Part shown: positions 16,236-24,995 of the stretch, piece by piece | Numbering within the stretch: position 1 is the stretch's first letter | Layout of the letters: each line of letters opens with the position of its first letter | Source: Candidatus Nitrosopumilus sp. | GTDB lineage: Archaea; Thermoproteota; Nitrososphaeria; Nitrososphaerales; Nitrosopumilaceae | Reading direction: 5' to 3' | Assembly: GCA_028343855.1 (NCBI GenBank) | Contig: JAOLZN010000009.1 | Span: 1 to 52,252 of the forward strand | Length of the DNA: 52,252 nucleotides | Notes under the pieces: generated by a model | What the model was told of the DNA's origin: nothing | Databases searched by the model: none | Seen by the model: only the letters and a program-made list of their open reading frames with translations | Translations under genes and position numbers: made by a program

Positions 16236-16700
16236 ATGGTACTAAATGTAGGCGATCCAGCTCCAAATTTTGAACTTCCAGATACAGAATTGAAAATGAG
16301 GACTTTGGATGAATTTAAAGGTAAAAAGATTGTATTATCATTCATTGTAGCAGCCAGTTCACCAGTCTGTGAAGTCGAATTGTGTACTTTTAGAGATTCA
16401 TGGAAAGAAATTTCAGATATGGGTGCACAAATAATTTCAATTAGTAATGACGGTCCTTTTGCAAACAAAGCATTTGCAGAAAAACATAATTTCAATTTTC
16501 CATTATTAGGAGATTATACTAGTAAAACCATCAAAGAATATGATATTTTATTAAAAGATCTGTTACATATCAAAGATTACAATGCAGCTAAACGTTCAGT
16601 ATTCATAATTATGGAAGATGGAAAAATTGGTTACAAATGGGTATCAGAAGATCCACTAAAAGAACCAAATTATGATGAAATTAAAAACTTTTTAAAATAA
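16236..16700 (+). CDS. Peroxiredoxin (AhpC/TSA, Bcp-like)
   Basis: 154 residues, thioredoxin fold. The active-site region is AASSPVCEVELCTFRD: C45 is the peroxidatic Cys, with S42 three residues before it and an extra C50 as in many Bcp/AhpE-like proteins. The usual motif is P-x3-(T/S)-x2-C, but the proline is V38 here. R119 in AKRSVFII fits the conserved active-site arginine. It reduces peroxides at the expense of a thiol donor; C50 could act as a resolving Cys. It is divergent from nuo and ends 8 bases before the convergent biotin carrier gene, with a T6 run at 16705-16710 that could be its terminator. Confidence 0.85.
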   Translation: MVLNVGDPAPNFELPDTELKMRTLDEFKGKKIVLSFIVAASSPVCEVELCTFRDSWKEISDMGAQIISISNDGPFANKAFAEKHNFNFPLLGDYTSKTIKEYDILLKDLLHIKDYNAAKRSVFIIMEDGKIGYKWVSEDPLKEPNYDEIKNFLK

Positions 16701-16708
16701 ATAATTTT

Positions 16709-17224
16709 TTATTCTATATCAGCAATTGCGTCGCCTTTAGCAACAGTTCCAGTTTCCTTGGCTTTGATGTTTCTTACAACTCCATCTTTGTGTGCTTTAA
16801 CTGCAACTTGCATTTTCATTGATTCTAAAGTACAAACTACATCACCTTTCTTTACATTGTCTCCATGTTCAACGGAAATAGAAACAACTTTTCCAGGAAT
16901 TTGACTCTTTAATGTTTTTTGTACTCCACCAGTTGCGCCACCACCAGAATTTTTGTAAACAATTTTGTCATAATGAGTATGTAAGTTAATTATCATTGGG
17001 ACATTATCAATTACAATATTCATTTCGTTAGTAGATTGGTCTAAGTATTTTGCTTTATGGTATTGTTGATTTAAGATAAATTCTAGTCCACTTGAATTCA
17101 TACTAATAATTTTTAATTTGTGTTCATTATCATTAATTTTAATTATGTAGTCATTATCACCTAGATTTTCTAAAATTTTTCCGTCAAAGGATTTTTCAAT
17201 TTCTTGTATCTTAAAATTAGTCAT
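16709..17224 (-). CDS. Biotin carboxyl carrier protein of acyl-CoA carboxylase
   Basis: 171 residues. The C-terminal ~70 residues form the biotinyl domain, with the biotin-accepting lysine K137 in TLESMKMQVAVKA. A Gly-rich linker (NSGGGATGG, 92-100) connects it to an N-terminal ~90-residue domain like that of other acetyl/propionyl-CoA carboxylase carriers. It is the last gene of the carboxyltransferase-biotin carboxylase-BCCP run and starts 5 bases after the carboxylase. Together they should carboxylate acetyl-CoA and propionyl-CoA in the 3-hydroxypropionate/4-hydroxybutyrate cycle; that role is inferred from family and lineage. Confidence 0.93.
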   Translation of the reverse strand: MTNFKIQEIEKSFDGKILENLGDNDYIIKINDNEHKLKIISMNSSGLEFILNQQYHKAKYLDQSTNEMNIVIDNVPMIINLHTHYDKIVYKNSGGGATGGVQKTLKSQIPGKVVSISVEHGDNVKKGDVVCTLESMKMQVAVKAHKDGVVRNIKAKETGTVAKGDAIADIE

Positions 17225-17229
17225 ATTTA

Positions 17230-18717
17230 TCAGTCCAGTTTATTTTTCCAGTTTGCGCTATTGTTAGAATTGTTTTGTACTTGACTCTTAAAGTATTCAG
17301 AATGAATGATTGCAGCAGCTAATGCGGCATCAGTTTTATTTTCTTTTTCTTTTTTAAGATCTTCAGTTAATTTGTCAATCATACCATAACGTTTCAAAAA
17401 GTCAGTAGATAATTCACCGTTTTTGTATTCTTCAGATTTAAGAATTGTTTTGTAAAGAGGAATAGAAGTTTCAACGCCTTCAACATACATATCATTTAAT
17501 GCAGTAAGCATTCTGGTTCTAGATTCTTCAAATGTTGGTCCCCATGTACAGAGTTTTGCCATTAATGAGTCATAAAATGGTGAAACAGTGCATCCAGGGT
17601 AAAGATAAGTGTCGCATCTAACATTAGGTCCTGAAGGAATTGTTACATCCGGAACAGGTCCTGTTGACGGTGCAAAATCCAAAAATGTATCTTCAGCATT
17701 AATTCTACATTCAATTGCATAACCATTCATTTTTAGATCCTTTTGTTTGAATGGAAGTGGTTCTCCATTTGCAATATCAATTTGTAATTTGACAAAATCT
17801 AATCCCGAAACCATTTCACTTATTGGGTGTTCGACTTGAAGTCTTGCATTAATCTCAATAAAATAAAATTCTCCATTATCTGCTCTCAAAAATTCTGCAG
17901 TTCCTAGATTAGTATAATCAACTGCCTCTGCTGCTCTAACAACTATTTCACCAATTTCTTCTCTTTTTGCATCATCTACAACAGGAGAAGGGGTTTGTTC
18001 AATTAATTTTTGATTTCTTCTTTGAATAGAACATTCTCTTTCAAAGAGATGTACTGCATTTCCATGTTGATCTCTGCACATTTGATATTCAATGTGTCTT
18101 GTCTTTTCTAAGAATTTCTCAACAATGATTGCAGATTTTCCAACAGCTGCAATTGATTCAGAGGTTACGGTTTCAAAACCGTCGTGTAATTCTTTATCAT
18201 TGGTTACAATTCTAATTCCACGACCTCCACCACCATAAACTGATTTTAACATAACAGGATATCCAATATCATTTGCAACTTTTGCTGCATCTTCTGCATC
18301 TTTTACTAAACCAGGACTTCCAGGGACCGTTGGAACATCAGCTTTTAACATTGCAGCTTTACATTCCATCTTATCACCACAAAGATTCATTGAATCTGCA
18401 GATGGACCAATGAAAGTAATTTTATTTTTCTCACACAATCTAGCAAAATCATCATTTTCAGATAGAAAACCATAACCAGGATGTACAGCATCTGCACCAG
18501 ATGATAACATTACATCTAAAATTTTTTCTTGATTTAGATATGATTTTGCAGGAGCTGCTTCACCAATATGATATGCTTCAGTAGCTTGTTTCACATGCAT
18601 TGAATTTGTATCTTCATCAGAGTATACAGCAACTGTTTTGATTCCAAGTGCCTTACAGGTTCGAATTACTCGTAATGCAATTTCTCCTCTGTTAGCGATA
18701 AGTACTTTCTCAATCAT
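17230..18717 (-). CDS. Biotin carboxylase subunit of acetyl/propionyl-CoA carboxylase
   Basis: 495 residues from the ATG at 18717; a TTG two codons earlier abuts the upstream stop and is possible. N-terminal VLIANRGEIALRVIRTCK is the biotin carboxylase preATP-grasp signature, GGGGRGIRIV (with K in VMLKSVYGGGGRG) is the ATP loop, and FIEINARLQVEHPISEM contains the catalytic E-x-N-x-R-x-Q-V-E-H. It uses ATP and bicarbonate to carboxylate biotin on the carrier protein. Its C-terminal ~40 residues are a low-complexity Lys/Asn tail. Confidence 0.95.
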   Translation of the reverse strand: MIEKVLIANRGEIALRVIRTCKALGIKTVAVYSDEDTNSMHVKQATEAYHIGEAAPAKSYLNQEKILDVMLSSGADAVHPGYGFLSENDDFARLCEKNKITFIGPSADSMNLCGDKMECKAAMLKADVPTVPGSPGLVKDAEDAAKVANDIGYPVMLKSVYGGGGRGIRIVTNDKELHDGFETVTSESIAAVGKSAIIVEKFLEKTRHIEYQMCRDQHGNAVHLFERECSIQRRNQKLIEQTPSPVVDDAKREEIGEIVVRAAEAVDYTNLGTAEFLRADNGEFYFIEINARLQVEHPISEMVSGLDFVKLQIDIANGEPLPFKQKDLKMNGYAIECRINAEDTFLDFAPSTGPVPDVTIPSGPNVRCDTYLYPGCTVSPFYDSLMAKLCTWGPTFEESRTRMLTALNDMYVEGVETSIPLYKTILKSEEYKNGELSTDFLKRYGMIDKLTEDLKKEKENKTDAALAAAIIHSEYFKSQVQNNSNNSANWKNKLD

Positions 18718-18723
18718 CTTCAA

Positions 18724-20271
18724 TCACAAATTGATATTTCCATGTTTTCTAGGTAATTGTTTTTCTCTTTTATTTGCAAGCATTTCTAATGCTTTAATTA
18801 ACATAGGTCTGGTTTCAGCAGGATTAATTACATTATCAACTGTTCCATGAGATGCAGCAACATATGGATTTTCAAATTTTTCTGCGAATTCATCTACTAG
18901 TTGTTTTTTAAGAGATTCAGGATCATCAGAAGCAGCTAGTTCTTTTCGATTCATAATTTTTACAGCTGCTTCACCACCTAAAACAGCACATTTAGCTGTA
19001 GGCCATGCATAATTAACATCAGTCCTGAGATTTTTACTTCCCATTGCAATGTATGCGCCACCATATGCTTTTCCAATGACTAAAGTTATTCTTGGAACAG
19101 TTGCCTCACAATATGCATAGAGCAATTTACTTCCGTGTCTAATAATTCCATTATGTTCTTGATTAGAACCTGGCATGTAACCTGGTGTATCAACTAAAGT
19201 AACTATTGGAATATTAAATGAATCACAGAATCTAATGAAACGTGATGCTTTGTTTGATGAATCAATGTCTAATGCGCCTGCAAGATGCATTGGTTGATTA
19301 GCTACAATTCCAACAACATTACCATTCAGTCTACCATATCCCACTACAATATTTGGTGCAAATAATTCATGAACTTCAAAGAACTCATGGTTATCAACAA
19401 TTGAATTAATAATTTCTTTCATATCATATGGCTGTAAAGGATTTTCAGGCATAATGTTAATTAAATTATGATCTAGTCTGTTTGGATCATCATCAGTTGA
19501 AAGTTTTGGTGGTTGTTCAGTATTATTTTGAGGTAAGAAGGAAATTAATTTTTTAATATAATCCATACATTCGTATTCATTTTCTGCAACAAAATGTGCA
19601 ACACCACTTTTTGAACCATGTGTGTTTGCACCACCAAGTTCTTCAAATGAAATTTCTTCACCTAATACTGTTTTTACAACATCCGGTCCAGTTACAAACA
19701 TACTTCCAATTTTTTCAACCATTATAACAAAATCAGTCATTGCTGGAGAATATACCGAACCACCGGCTGAAGGGCCAACACTGGCAGTAATTTGTGGAAT
19801 AACTCCAGAAGCTAATTGGTTATGATAAAAGATATCAGCAAATCCATCTAAACTCATAATTCCTTCTTGAATTCTAGCACCGCCAGAATCCATAATTCCA
19901 ATAATTGGACATCCTGTTTTTAATGCATGATCCATTAATTTGGTAATTTTTTTAGCTCCCATTTGACTAAGTGTTCCACCCAGTACAGTGAAATCATATG
20001 CAAATACAAAGATTTGACGTCCTGAAACATTACCATAACCACCAATTACACCATCAGTGAAAAATTTCTTTTTTTGCATATCATATTCATAATAATGGTG
20101 AGTAGTCATCGGATCAACTTCAACAAATGTGCCAGCATCAAGTAAAAGATCGATCCTTTCGCGAGCAGTTAGTTTACCTTTCTCATGTTGAGATTTAATG
20201 CGATCTTGACCACCGCCTTGTAATGCAGTGTTATTGTTTTTAGTATATTCATCAATCTTTTCAGAATGCAT
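18724..20271 (-). CDS. Acyl-CoA carboxylase carboxyltransferase subunit (PccB-like)
   Basis: 515 residues, the first gene of the carboxylase operon. Two crotonase-like domains are visible, with GGARIQEGIMSLDGFADIF and ASVGPSAGGSVYSPAMTDF in the N-half and LVDTPGYMPGSNQEHNGIIR plus GKAYGGAYIAMGSK in the C-half, the CoA and carboxybiotin sites of PccB/AccD5-type enzymes. Transfers carboxyl from carboxybiotin to acetyl- or propionyl-CoA. A TATA-like CATATATTAA sits at ~20297-20306, about 30 bases upstream of the ATG. Confidence 0.95.
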   Translation of the reverse strand: MHSEKIDEYTKNNNTALQGGGQDRIKSQHEKGKLTARERIDLLLDAGTFVEVDPMTTHHYYEYDMQKKKFFTDGVIGGYGNVSGRQIFVFAYDFTVLGGTLSQMGAKKITKLMDHALKTGCPIIGIMDSGGARIQEGIMSLDGFADIFYHNQLASGVIPQITASVGPSAGGSVYSPAMTDFVIMVEKIGSMFVTGPDVVKTVLGEEISFEELGGANTHGSKSGVAHFVAENEYECMDYIKKLISFLPQNNTEQPPKLSTDDDPNRLDHNLINIMPENPLQPYDMKEIINSIVDNHEFFEVHELFAPNIVVGYGRLNGNVVGIVANQPMHLAGALDIDSSNKASRFIRFCDSFNIPIVTLVDTPGYMPGSNQEHNGIIRHGSKLLYAYCEATVPRITLVIGKAYGGAYIAMGSKNLRTDVNYAWPTAKCAVLGGEAAVKIMNRKELAASDDPESLKKQLVDEFAEKFENPYVAASHGTVDNVINPAETRPMLIKALEMLANKREKQLPRKHGNINL

Positions 20272-20355
20272 TATGTTATTTGATCCAAATACTTTTCATA
20301 TATTAATCTAGATTGAAAATAGAGATAATTCATCAAATTAGAGATCATGTAAATT

Positions 20356-20667
20356 TTAAGAATTAAGAATGCGGAATTTCTGGTTAGAGGATTTTTGATA
20401 TGAGTTAAAAGCATCATTTTCATCACTACATTTTTTGCATATACATAATTGAGATACGTTTGGAATATCACAAATATCTTGAAATTCACATTGTGAGCAT
20501 CCAGCTGGAGAACCACATACAATACATTGTAATTCATTTGTTTGGGCACATTTTTCATGCTTTACACCAACACCCTTTGACCATAACCCAATTTCATTAA
20601 TTTCAATTTTATCATTACAAACAATACAAGTTCCAACAAATTTCATTGGAATTTTTATCCAACTCAT
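20356..20667 (-). CDS. Cys-rich zinc-ribbon-like protein, function unknown
   Basis: 103 residues with eleven cysteines: C14, C17, C40, C48, C51, C57, C60, C66, C75, C77, C80, plus H37. The CxxC spacing (CIVC, CIVCGSPAGCSQC, CICKKC) suggests two or more zinc sites, or possibly an Fe-S centre. Its ATG overlaps the rfcL stop by four bases, so it is translationally coupled to the clamp loader. I do not recognise the family. The context suggests a nucleic-acid role, but that is only inference. Confidence 0.7.
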   Translation of the reverse strand: MSWIKIPMKFVGTCIVCNDKIEINEIGLWSKGVGVKHEKCAQTNELQCIVCGSPAGCSQCEFQDICDIPNVSQLCICKKCSDENDAFNSYQKSSNQKFRILNS

Positions 20668-21821
20668 TGTGTCAATTTAATCTCCTTATCAATAATATCA
20701 CCAAAAGTTTCTTCTAATTCTAACTGTAAGGTTTTATTTTTAATACAAAATAAAATGTATGGTAAACACAAAGTTACAAAAGAACTAGAAGAAAGATGTA
20801 ATTTTTTTGCCATTACAGCAGATAATGATTTAATTTTTGCTCCATCCCAACGAATTCTATTAAGTAGTGGCCACGATAAATTATATTTAGAATATCTTAT
20901 TCTATCATCTTTTTGGTATAAATTAATTAAAATATCATTAAGATAACGTAGTAATCTCCAATTTTGTGTTTTCATAATTTTTCCAAATAACATATCAGCA
21001 TTAGAAATAATTTCTAAATATTTTGCAAGTGAAGTACTATCTAAATCACTAGTAATGATACTAGAATAAAATGCATTAATTTTTTCTCTAGGATCAATTT
21101 GTATGGAATACAAAACTCCTCTAGCTTCTTCAATTGAATTTGCTTTGAAAAATGCATTTACTCCATCTTCAACATTAATACTCTCAAACGAAGTTTCTGT
21201 TTGAGGATTGAATCCAGTAATCAAAGATTGAGTAAGATTGATCATAGAGCGTATATCACCTTTTGATTTATCAATAACTTTGATTAAAGAACCAGGGCTA
21301 AGTTTTTCATTTTCTTTTTTTAAAATATTATTCAAATATACACGCAATAACCTTGGTGGAATTTTTTTAAACGATATTGTTGTAACTGCTTTTTTGATAC
21401 TCTTCATTTTATCTGAATCATCATAATTAGCAGCAAGTAAAATTGGAACATTTGGTTTCTTCAAGATATCAACGAGTGCTGAAGCACCACCATAATCTCC
21501 GCGACCATGAATTCCATCAACCTCGTCAACAAAAATCATTGGAGTTCCCAGAACACTGACATTACCCAAAACAGGGGTAAGAATTTCATTAATTCTAGAT
21601 TTACTTCGTACATCACTGGCATTAAGTCCAATCATATCATAACCAAATTGTTTAGCTAAAAGATATGCAATGGTAGTCTTTCCAATTCCAGGAGGTCCAA
21701 TTATCAAAAGAGGTTTTGTACCCTTTTTCCATTTTGCAAACCATTCGATTATTTTTGCACGTGATTCTTCATTACCCACCATATCAGAAATATTCTGAGG
21801 TCGATATTTTTCAGACCACAT
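20664..21821 (-). CDS. rfcL: Replication factor C large subunit
   Basis: 385 residues from the ATG at 21821 (MWSEKYRP, the invariant RFC start), which lies 8 bases after the upstream gene; the longer frame to 21896 would overlap that gene. Walker A is IIGPPGIGKTT, Walker B is MIFVDEVDGI, and sensor 1 lies in PILLAANYDD. The C-terminal collar domain is present, but there is no evident PIP-box tail. It is part of the pentameric clamp loader that places PCNA on DNA with four RfcS subunits (rfcS is at 45.2 kb). Confidence 0.93.
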   Translation of the reverse strand: MWSEKYRPQNISDMVGNEESRAKIIEWFAKWKKGTKPLLIIGPPGIGKTTIAYLLAKQFGYDMIGLNASDVRSKSRINEILTPVLGNVSVLGTPMIFVDEVDGIHGRGDYGGASALVDILKKPNVPILLAANYDDSDKMKSIKKAVTTISFKKIPPRLLRVYLNNILKKENEKLSPGSLIKVIDKSKGDIRSMINLTQSLITGFNPQTETSFESINVEDGVNAFFKANSIEEARGVLYSIQIDPREKINAFYSSIITSDLDSTSLAKYLEIISNADMLFGKIMKTQNWRLLRYLNDILINLYQKDDRIRYSKYNLSWPLLNRIRWDGAKIKSLSAVMAKKLHLSSSSFVTLCLPYILFCIKNKTLQLELEETFGDIIDKEIKLTQ

Positions 21822-21829
21822 CAATTTTA

Positions 21830-22957
21830 TCACTTGGTTGGAAGATTTTTGTTCAAATCTGACCAGATGTTTTCTTCTTGTAATTTCTTGTACCAAAATT
21901 GGTTATAATGTTCAACAGTAAGAAAGAGAAATTCTAAGAACTTTGTATGTGAAAAATCATTAGGTAATTTTTCAAGAGCATCTCTTGCTTCACTTAGATA
22001 GGATTCACTATGATTCATTGTTTCTTCAAATCCACTTTTTGCATCATTCATTTTCAATGAATAAAATAGTGGCCAAGAAGGAATTTTTGCAGCTCTGTCT
22101 CTAATACTGTCTTCAATTTCATTTCCACATCCAACAGATTCAGCTGCCTTTGCCATTCCAGTGTAAAAGATATCAGCTAAAGGTGCACGATTCAAAGCCA
22201 TGTTTCTACCCGCAGTACCCATTACAGAGCGATATTTTTTGTAACTTTCAATTAGTTCTTCCTCAGTAATTTCTGCAGGTTTGTCTTTTAATTTTGTATC
22301 AAGATATTGTCCAATTCTTGCTTGTTTAAAACCCTCTTCAAATTCTTTGAGCACATCCTCACCACCTTTTGAAATTTTTTCTCTGGCAAGTTTCAAAATA
22401 TATGGATTCATTAGTTTGTAATCATCCAAATATTCTAAATCTTCATCTTTGTCAACAATTCTATCCATTGGCTCACTAAGATCAATTGCAATAATATGAC
22501 CATCAACAATATCCTCCCTCATAGTTGTACTTTTATCATCTTTGAAATAATCTGTAGATGCATCAAAGAGTCCATTAAAAACAGGAAATGTCATTTTAAC
22601 AAAATTTGAATTCAAAATTCGAAGAACTCTATCATGTAAAGTATCAAAGTCTTGTAATTTAGATTTTATAGGTTCAATTTCAGATGCATTTAAAATAATT
22701 TCAGTCGAACCTACTTCTTCAGCAAATTGTTGTTGTGTGGTATTTGGGGATTCATCAGCATTAATTTGGTCAAATAGATTTTTTGCAAATCTTTGAGCAA
22801 ATGCTGGAAATGTATCTTCTGCCTCTTGTTTATACTGATTAAATAATTTGAATCCTTTTGATTTGAACAAACCTTGCTTAATGATTTGTTTTCCGGGTTT
22901 TGTTCCCATTAAAGCACTTTTACTAAAAATTGATTCGTCTTTTCCACTCACAATCAC
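21830..22957 (-). CDS. Conserved-looking helical protein upstream of rfcL, function unknown
   Basis: 375 residues from a GTG at 22957 (another GTG two codons on). No signal peptide or transmembrane segment. The sequence is rich in charged helical stretches (GGEDVLKEFEEGFKQARIGQ, EEELIESYKKYRSVMG) and in its C-half has a run of aromatic residues (FLEFLFLTVEHYNQFWYKKL). One Cys (C281, in ESVGCGNE). I do not recognise a family. It leads the three-gene run with rfcL and the Cys-rich gene, 8 bases before rfcL, so it may act with the clamp loader. No ATPase, nuclease or zinc motif is visible. Confidence 0.75.
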   Translation of the reverse strand: MIVSGKDESIFSKSALMGTKPGKQIIKQGLFKSKGFKLFNQYKQEAEDTFPAFAQRFAKNLFDQINADESPNTTQQQFAEEVGSTEIILNASEIEPIKSKLQDFDTLHDRVLRILNSNFVKMTFPVFNGLFDASTDYFKDDKSTTMREDIVDGHIIAIDLSEPMDRIVDKDEDLEYLDDYKLMNPYILKLAREKISKGGEDVLKEFEEGFKQARIGQYLDTKLKDKPAEITEEELIESYKKYRSVMGTAGRNMALNRAPLADIFYTGMAKAAESVGCGNEIEDSIRDRAAKIPSWPLFYSLKMNDAKSGFEETMNHSESYLSEARDALEKLPNDFSHTKFLEFLFLTVEHYNQFWYKKLQEENIWSDLNKNLPTK

Positions 22958-23033
22958 AATTCTATGTGTTGTTATTTATGCTTTCAAAACAAAAAATTTC
23001 TTCACTTAAATTACGAAAGAAGAATTATTTTTT

Positions 23034-23831
23034 GTGGAAGTAATAGATATTCTCAAAGAAGCTTCAAATCAAATTTATCAAAATGTAAAGGATTTAGCAG
23101 GGACAGAAGATGCTGCAGGAGATTTTGGAAGAGGAGCAGGTGGAGATATTTCACGAAATATTGACATAATTGCTGAAAAGACTGTTTTAGATTATTTAAA
23201 AAAAATTAATTTTGAATGTATAGTGTTGGGTGAAGAATGTGGTAGAGTTGAATTATCAAATAATTCAAAAGGTTACATCATCATGGATGCTATAGATGGT
23301 TCAGCAAATGCAGTACGTGGTGTACCATTTTTTTGTAGTTCATTAGCATTTGCAACAGAAGATAAGCTTAGTTCAATTACAGATGGTGTAATTACAGATT
23401 TAACAAATGGAGATATGTATTGGGCTTCAAAAAATAAGGGTTCATTTTTGAATGAAAAACAAATTAAAGTTCAACAAAAAGAACCAATTTACAAAATTGT
23501 TGGAATTAACACGTCTGGTGGTTCTAATGAATTAATGCAGCGAATGTATCCAATATTTCAAAATCATAATCATACAAGACATTTTGGTGCTAATGCATTA
23601 GAAATGGCATTATTTGCAAGAGGTTTGATGGATGTGTTTATTGACTTTAGAGATAAAATCAGAATTCAAGATATTGCTGCAGGATGTATTATTGTAAAAG
23701 AAGCTGGAGGATTACTTTTAGATGCAGATTTGAATCCACTTGATGCAGATCTAAGTTATGAAACAAGAGTATCATTCATTGCTGCAGCAAATCAAAAAAT
23801 TCTAGATGAAATAATGTCACAAATTAATTAG
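23034..23831 (+). CDS. Inositol monophosphatase family phosphatase
   Basis: 265 residues from a GTG at 23034. The Mg-binding motifs of the IMPase/FBPase superfamily are E67-E68 in LGEECG, D85-x2-D88-G89-S90 in MDAIDGSANAVRGVPFF, and D213 in RIQDIAAGCIIVKEAGG. In archaea such enzymes hydrolyse inositol-1-phosphate and often fructose-1,6-bisphosphate. The substrate cannot be decided here; the early GGDISRNIDIIAEK segment is normal for the family. It is divergent from the unknown gene upstream of rfcL. Confidence 0.85.
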   Translation: MEVIDILKEASNQIYQNVKDLAGTEDAAGDFGRGAGGDISRNIDIIAEKTVLDYLKKINFECIVLGEECGRVELSNNSKGYIIMDAIDGSANAVRGVPFFCSSLAFATEDKLSSITDGVITDLTNGDMYWASKNKGSFLNEKQIKVQQKEPIYKIVGINTSGGSNELMQRMYPIFQNHNHTRHFGANALEMALFARGLMDVFIDFRDKIRIQDIAAGCIIVKEAGGLLLDADLNPLDADLSYETRVSFIAAANQKILDEIMSQIN

Positions 23832-23910
23832 AATTATAGTAATTAGATCAACCTTAGGATTACCTCATAAGAGAAATATATTTATCCAAAGTAACAGGAA
23901 ACCTCGTTGT

Positions 23911-24753
23911 ATGGTTACAGAAATGAAGGCAAAAGTTGTCTACAGAGAACTGCTAAAAGAAGACCTAGTAGTCATACGATTAGTTCCTGAAAATGGAATG
24001 CCAGAATACCAAACAGGACAATTTTTAACAATTGGTCTTCCAATACCAGCAGAAAAAAAAGTAGTTAGAAGAGCATACTCAATTGCATCACATGCTGAAA
24101 ATAGAGATTATTTTGAATTTGTAATTAGATGGGTAAGAAAACCACTTCCAGGTCGAGTAACAACTGAATTATTTTATCTTAGTGTTGGTGATGAAGTAAC
24201 TTTAGGTGATCCGACAGGGGCAGCATTACTAATTAGCAATAAACTACACAATGGTAAAAAAGATAATAGAAGAGTAATTTGTGTAGGTGGAGGAACAGGT
24301 TTAGCACCATTTGTCGCATTTGCAAAACATTTCCATGATACAAATGATACTAGAGAAGTAATTGTTTTACATGGTGCAAGTTATGTTGATGAATTAAGTT
24401 ACAAACGACTCTTAACAGATATGGAATTAGAAAGTGAAAAAGTAGGAAGAGACAAATGGAATTTTAGATATAGAGCAGCAATTAGTAGACCAAAAGAATT
24501 CTTTAACAGATCATGGAATGGTCATGTTGGTAGAGTTGAATCATTTTTTAAACCAGATAAAAAAACAGGTTTATCACCAGTTGAAGAAATGGTTGGCGAA
24601 GAATTAACTCCAGAAAATTCAATCATCTACATTTGTGGATATCAAGGGACGATCGATGGAGTGATTGACCACGTAGGAGCAAAAGGTTTCGTTACAGAGC
24701 ATGAAAAGAAATCAGATGGTAGTTTTGGAATCAAATACGAATCATACGGATAA
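23911..24753 (+). CDS. Ferredoxin-NADP reductase-like FAD/NAD(P) oxidoreductase, paralogue 1
   Basis: 280 residues, FNR fold. The FAD domain has the R-x-Y-S motif in VVRRAYSIASHAENRDYFEF (given in part), and the NAD(P) domain has CVGGGTGLAPFVAFAKHF. The protein ends in KYESYG; FNR enzymes commonly end in an aromatic residue that stacks on the flavin. A TATA-like AAATATATTTAT at 23874-23885 precedes the ATG by ~32 bases. It is a clear paralogue of 34964-35809, with long identical blocks. Its likely role is electron exchange between ferredoxin or another one-electron carrier and NAD(P)H. Partner unknown. Confidence 0.85.
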   Translation: MVTEMKAKVVYRELLKEDLVVIRLVPENGMPEYQTGQFLTIGLPIPAEKKVVRRAYSIASHAENRDYFEFVIRWVRKPLPGRVTTELFYLSVGDEVTLGDPTGAALLISNKLHNGKKDNRRVICVGGGTGLAPFVAFAKHFHDTNDTREVIVLHGASYVDELSYKRLLTDMELESEKVGRDKWNFRYRAAISRPKEFFNRSWNGHVGRVESFFKPDKKTGLSPVEEMVGEELTPENSIIYICGYQGTIDGVIDHVGAKGFVTEHEKKSDGSFGIKYESYG

Positions 24754-24824
24754 AAAAATCAACCTAGTGTTATAATTAAATAAAAATATCTTAATTTTTA
24801 TACTGATATCAATTTCAACAAAAT

Positions 24825-24989
24825 ATGCCTAAAATTATGTGTCGAGATTACGGTTTTGAATGTGATTTTATAGCAGATGGCGAAACTGAAAAAGTTATTA
24901 AAGATTTTCGAAATCATGCTGAAGAAGTACATGGAATAGATTATTCGGTTGAAGCAGTAAAACAAATTCTAATTAGAAAACAAAAATAA
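24825..24989 (+). CDS. Small DUF1059-family protein
   Basis: A 54-residue frame from ATG 24825 to TAA 24989. The sequence MPKIMCRDYGFECDFIADGE and later HAEEVHGIDYS match the DUF1059 pattern (M..-C-R-D-x-G-x-x-C-x-F-x-x-x-G and H-x-x-E-V-H-G). The two cysteines C6 and C13 and two histidines may bind a metal; the function is unknown. A TATA-like stretch centred near 24799 sits ~26 bases upstream of the ATG, consistent with a leaderless transcript. It lies between the flavoprotein gene and the convergent hemA-like gene. Confidence 0.8.
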   Translation: MPKIMCRDYGFECDFIADGETEKVIKDFRNHAEEVHGIDYSVEAVKQILIRKQK

Positions 24990-24995
24990 TAAATT

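Noticed and set aside
16141-16236. Riboswitch or attenuator in the nuo/peroxiredoxin gap
   Set aside because: Only AT-rich promoter-like DNA is seen, and no pairing pattern stands out.
20271-20558. 95-codon frame opposite phase to the Cys-rich gene
   Set aside because: It overlaps the Cys-rich protein in another frame. The latter has regular CxxC motifs and ATGA coupling to rfcL, so it is the better call.
21822-21896. Extended rfcL start at 21896
   Set aside because: It would overlap the upstream unknown gene, and the family start is MWSEKYRP at 21821.
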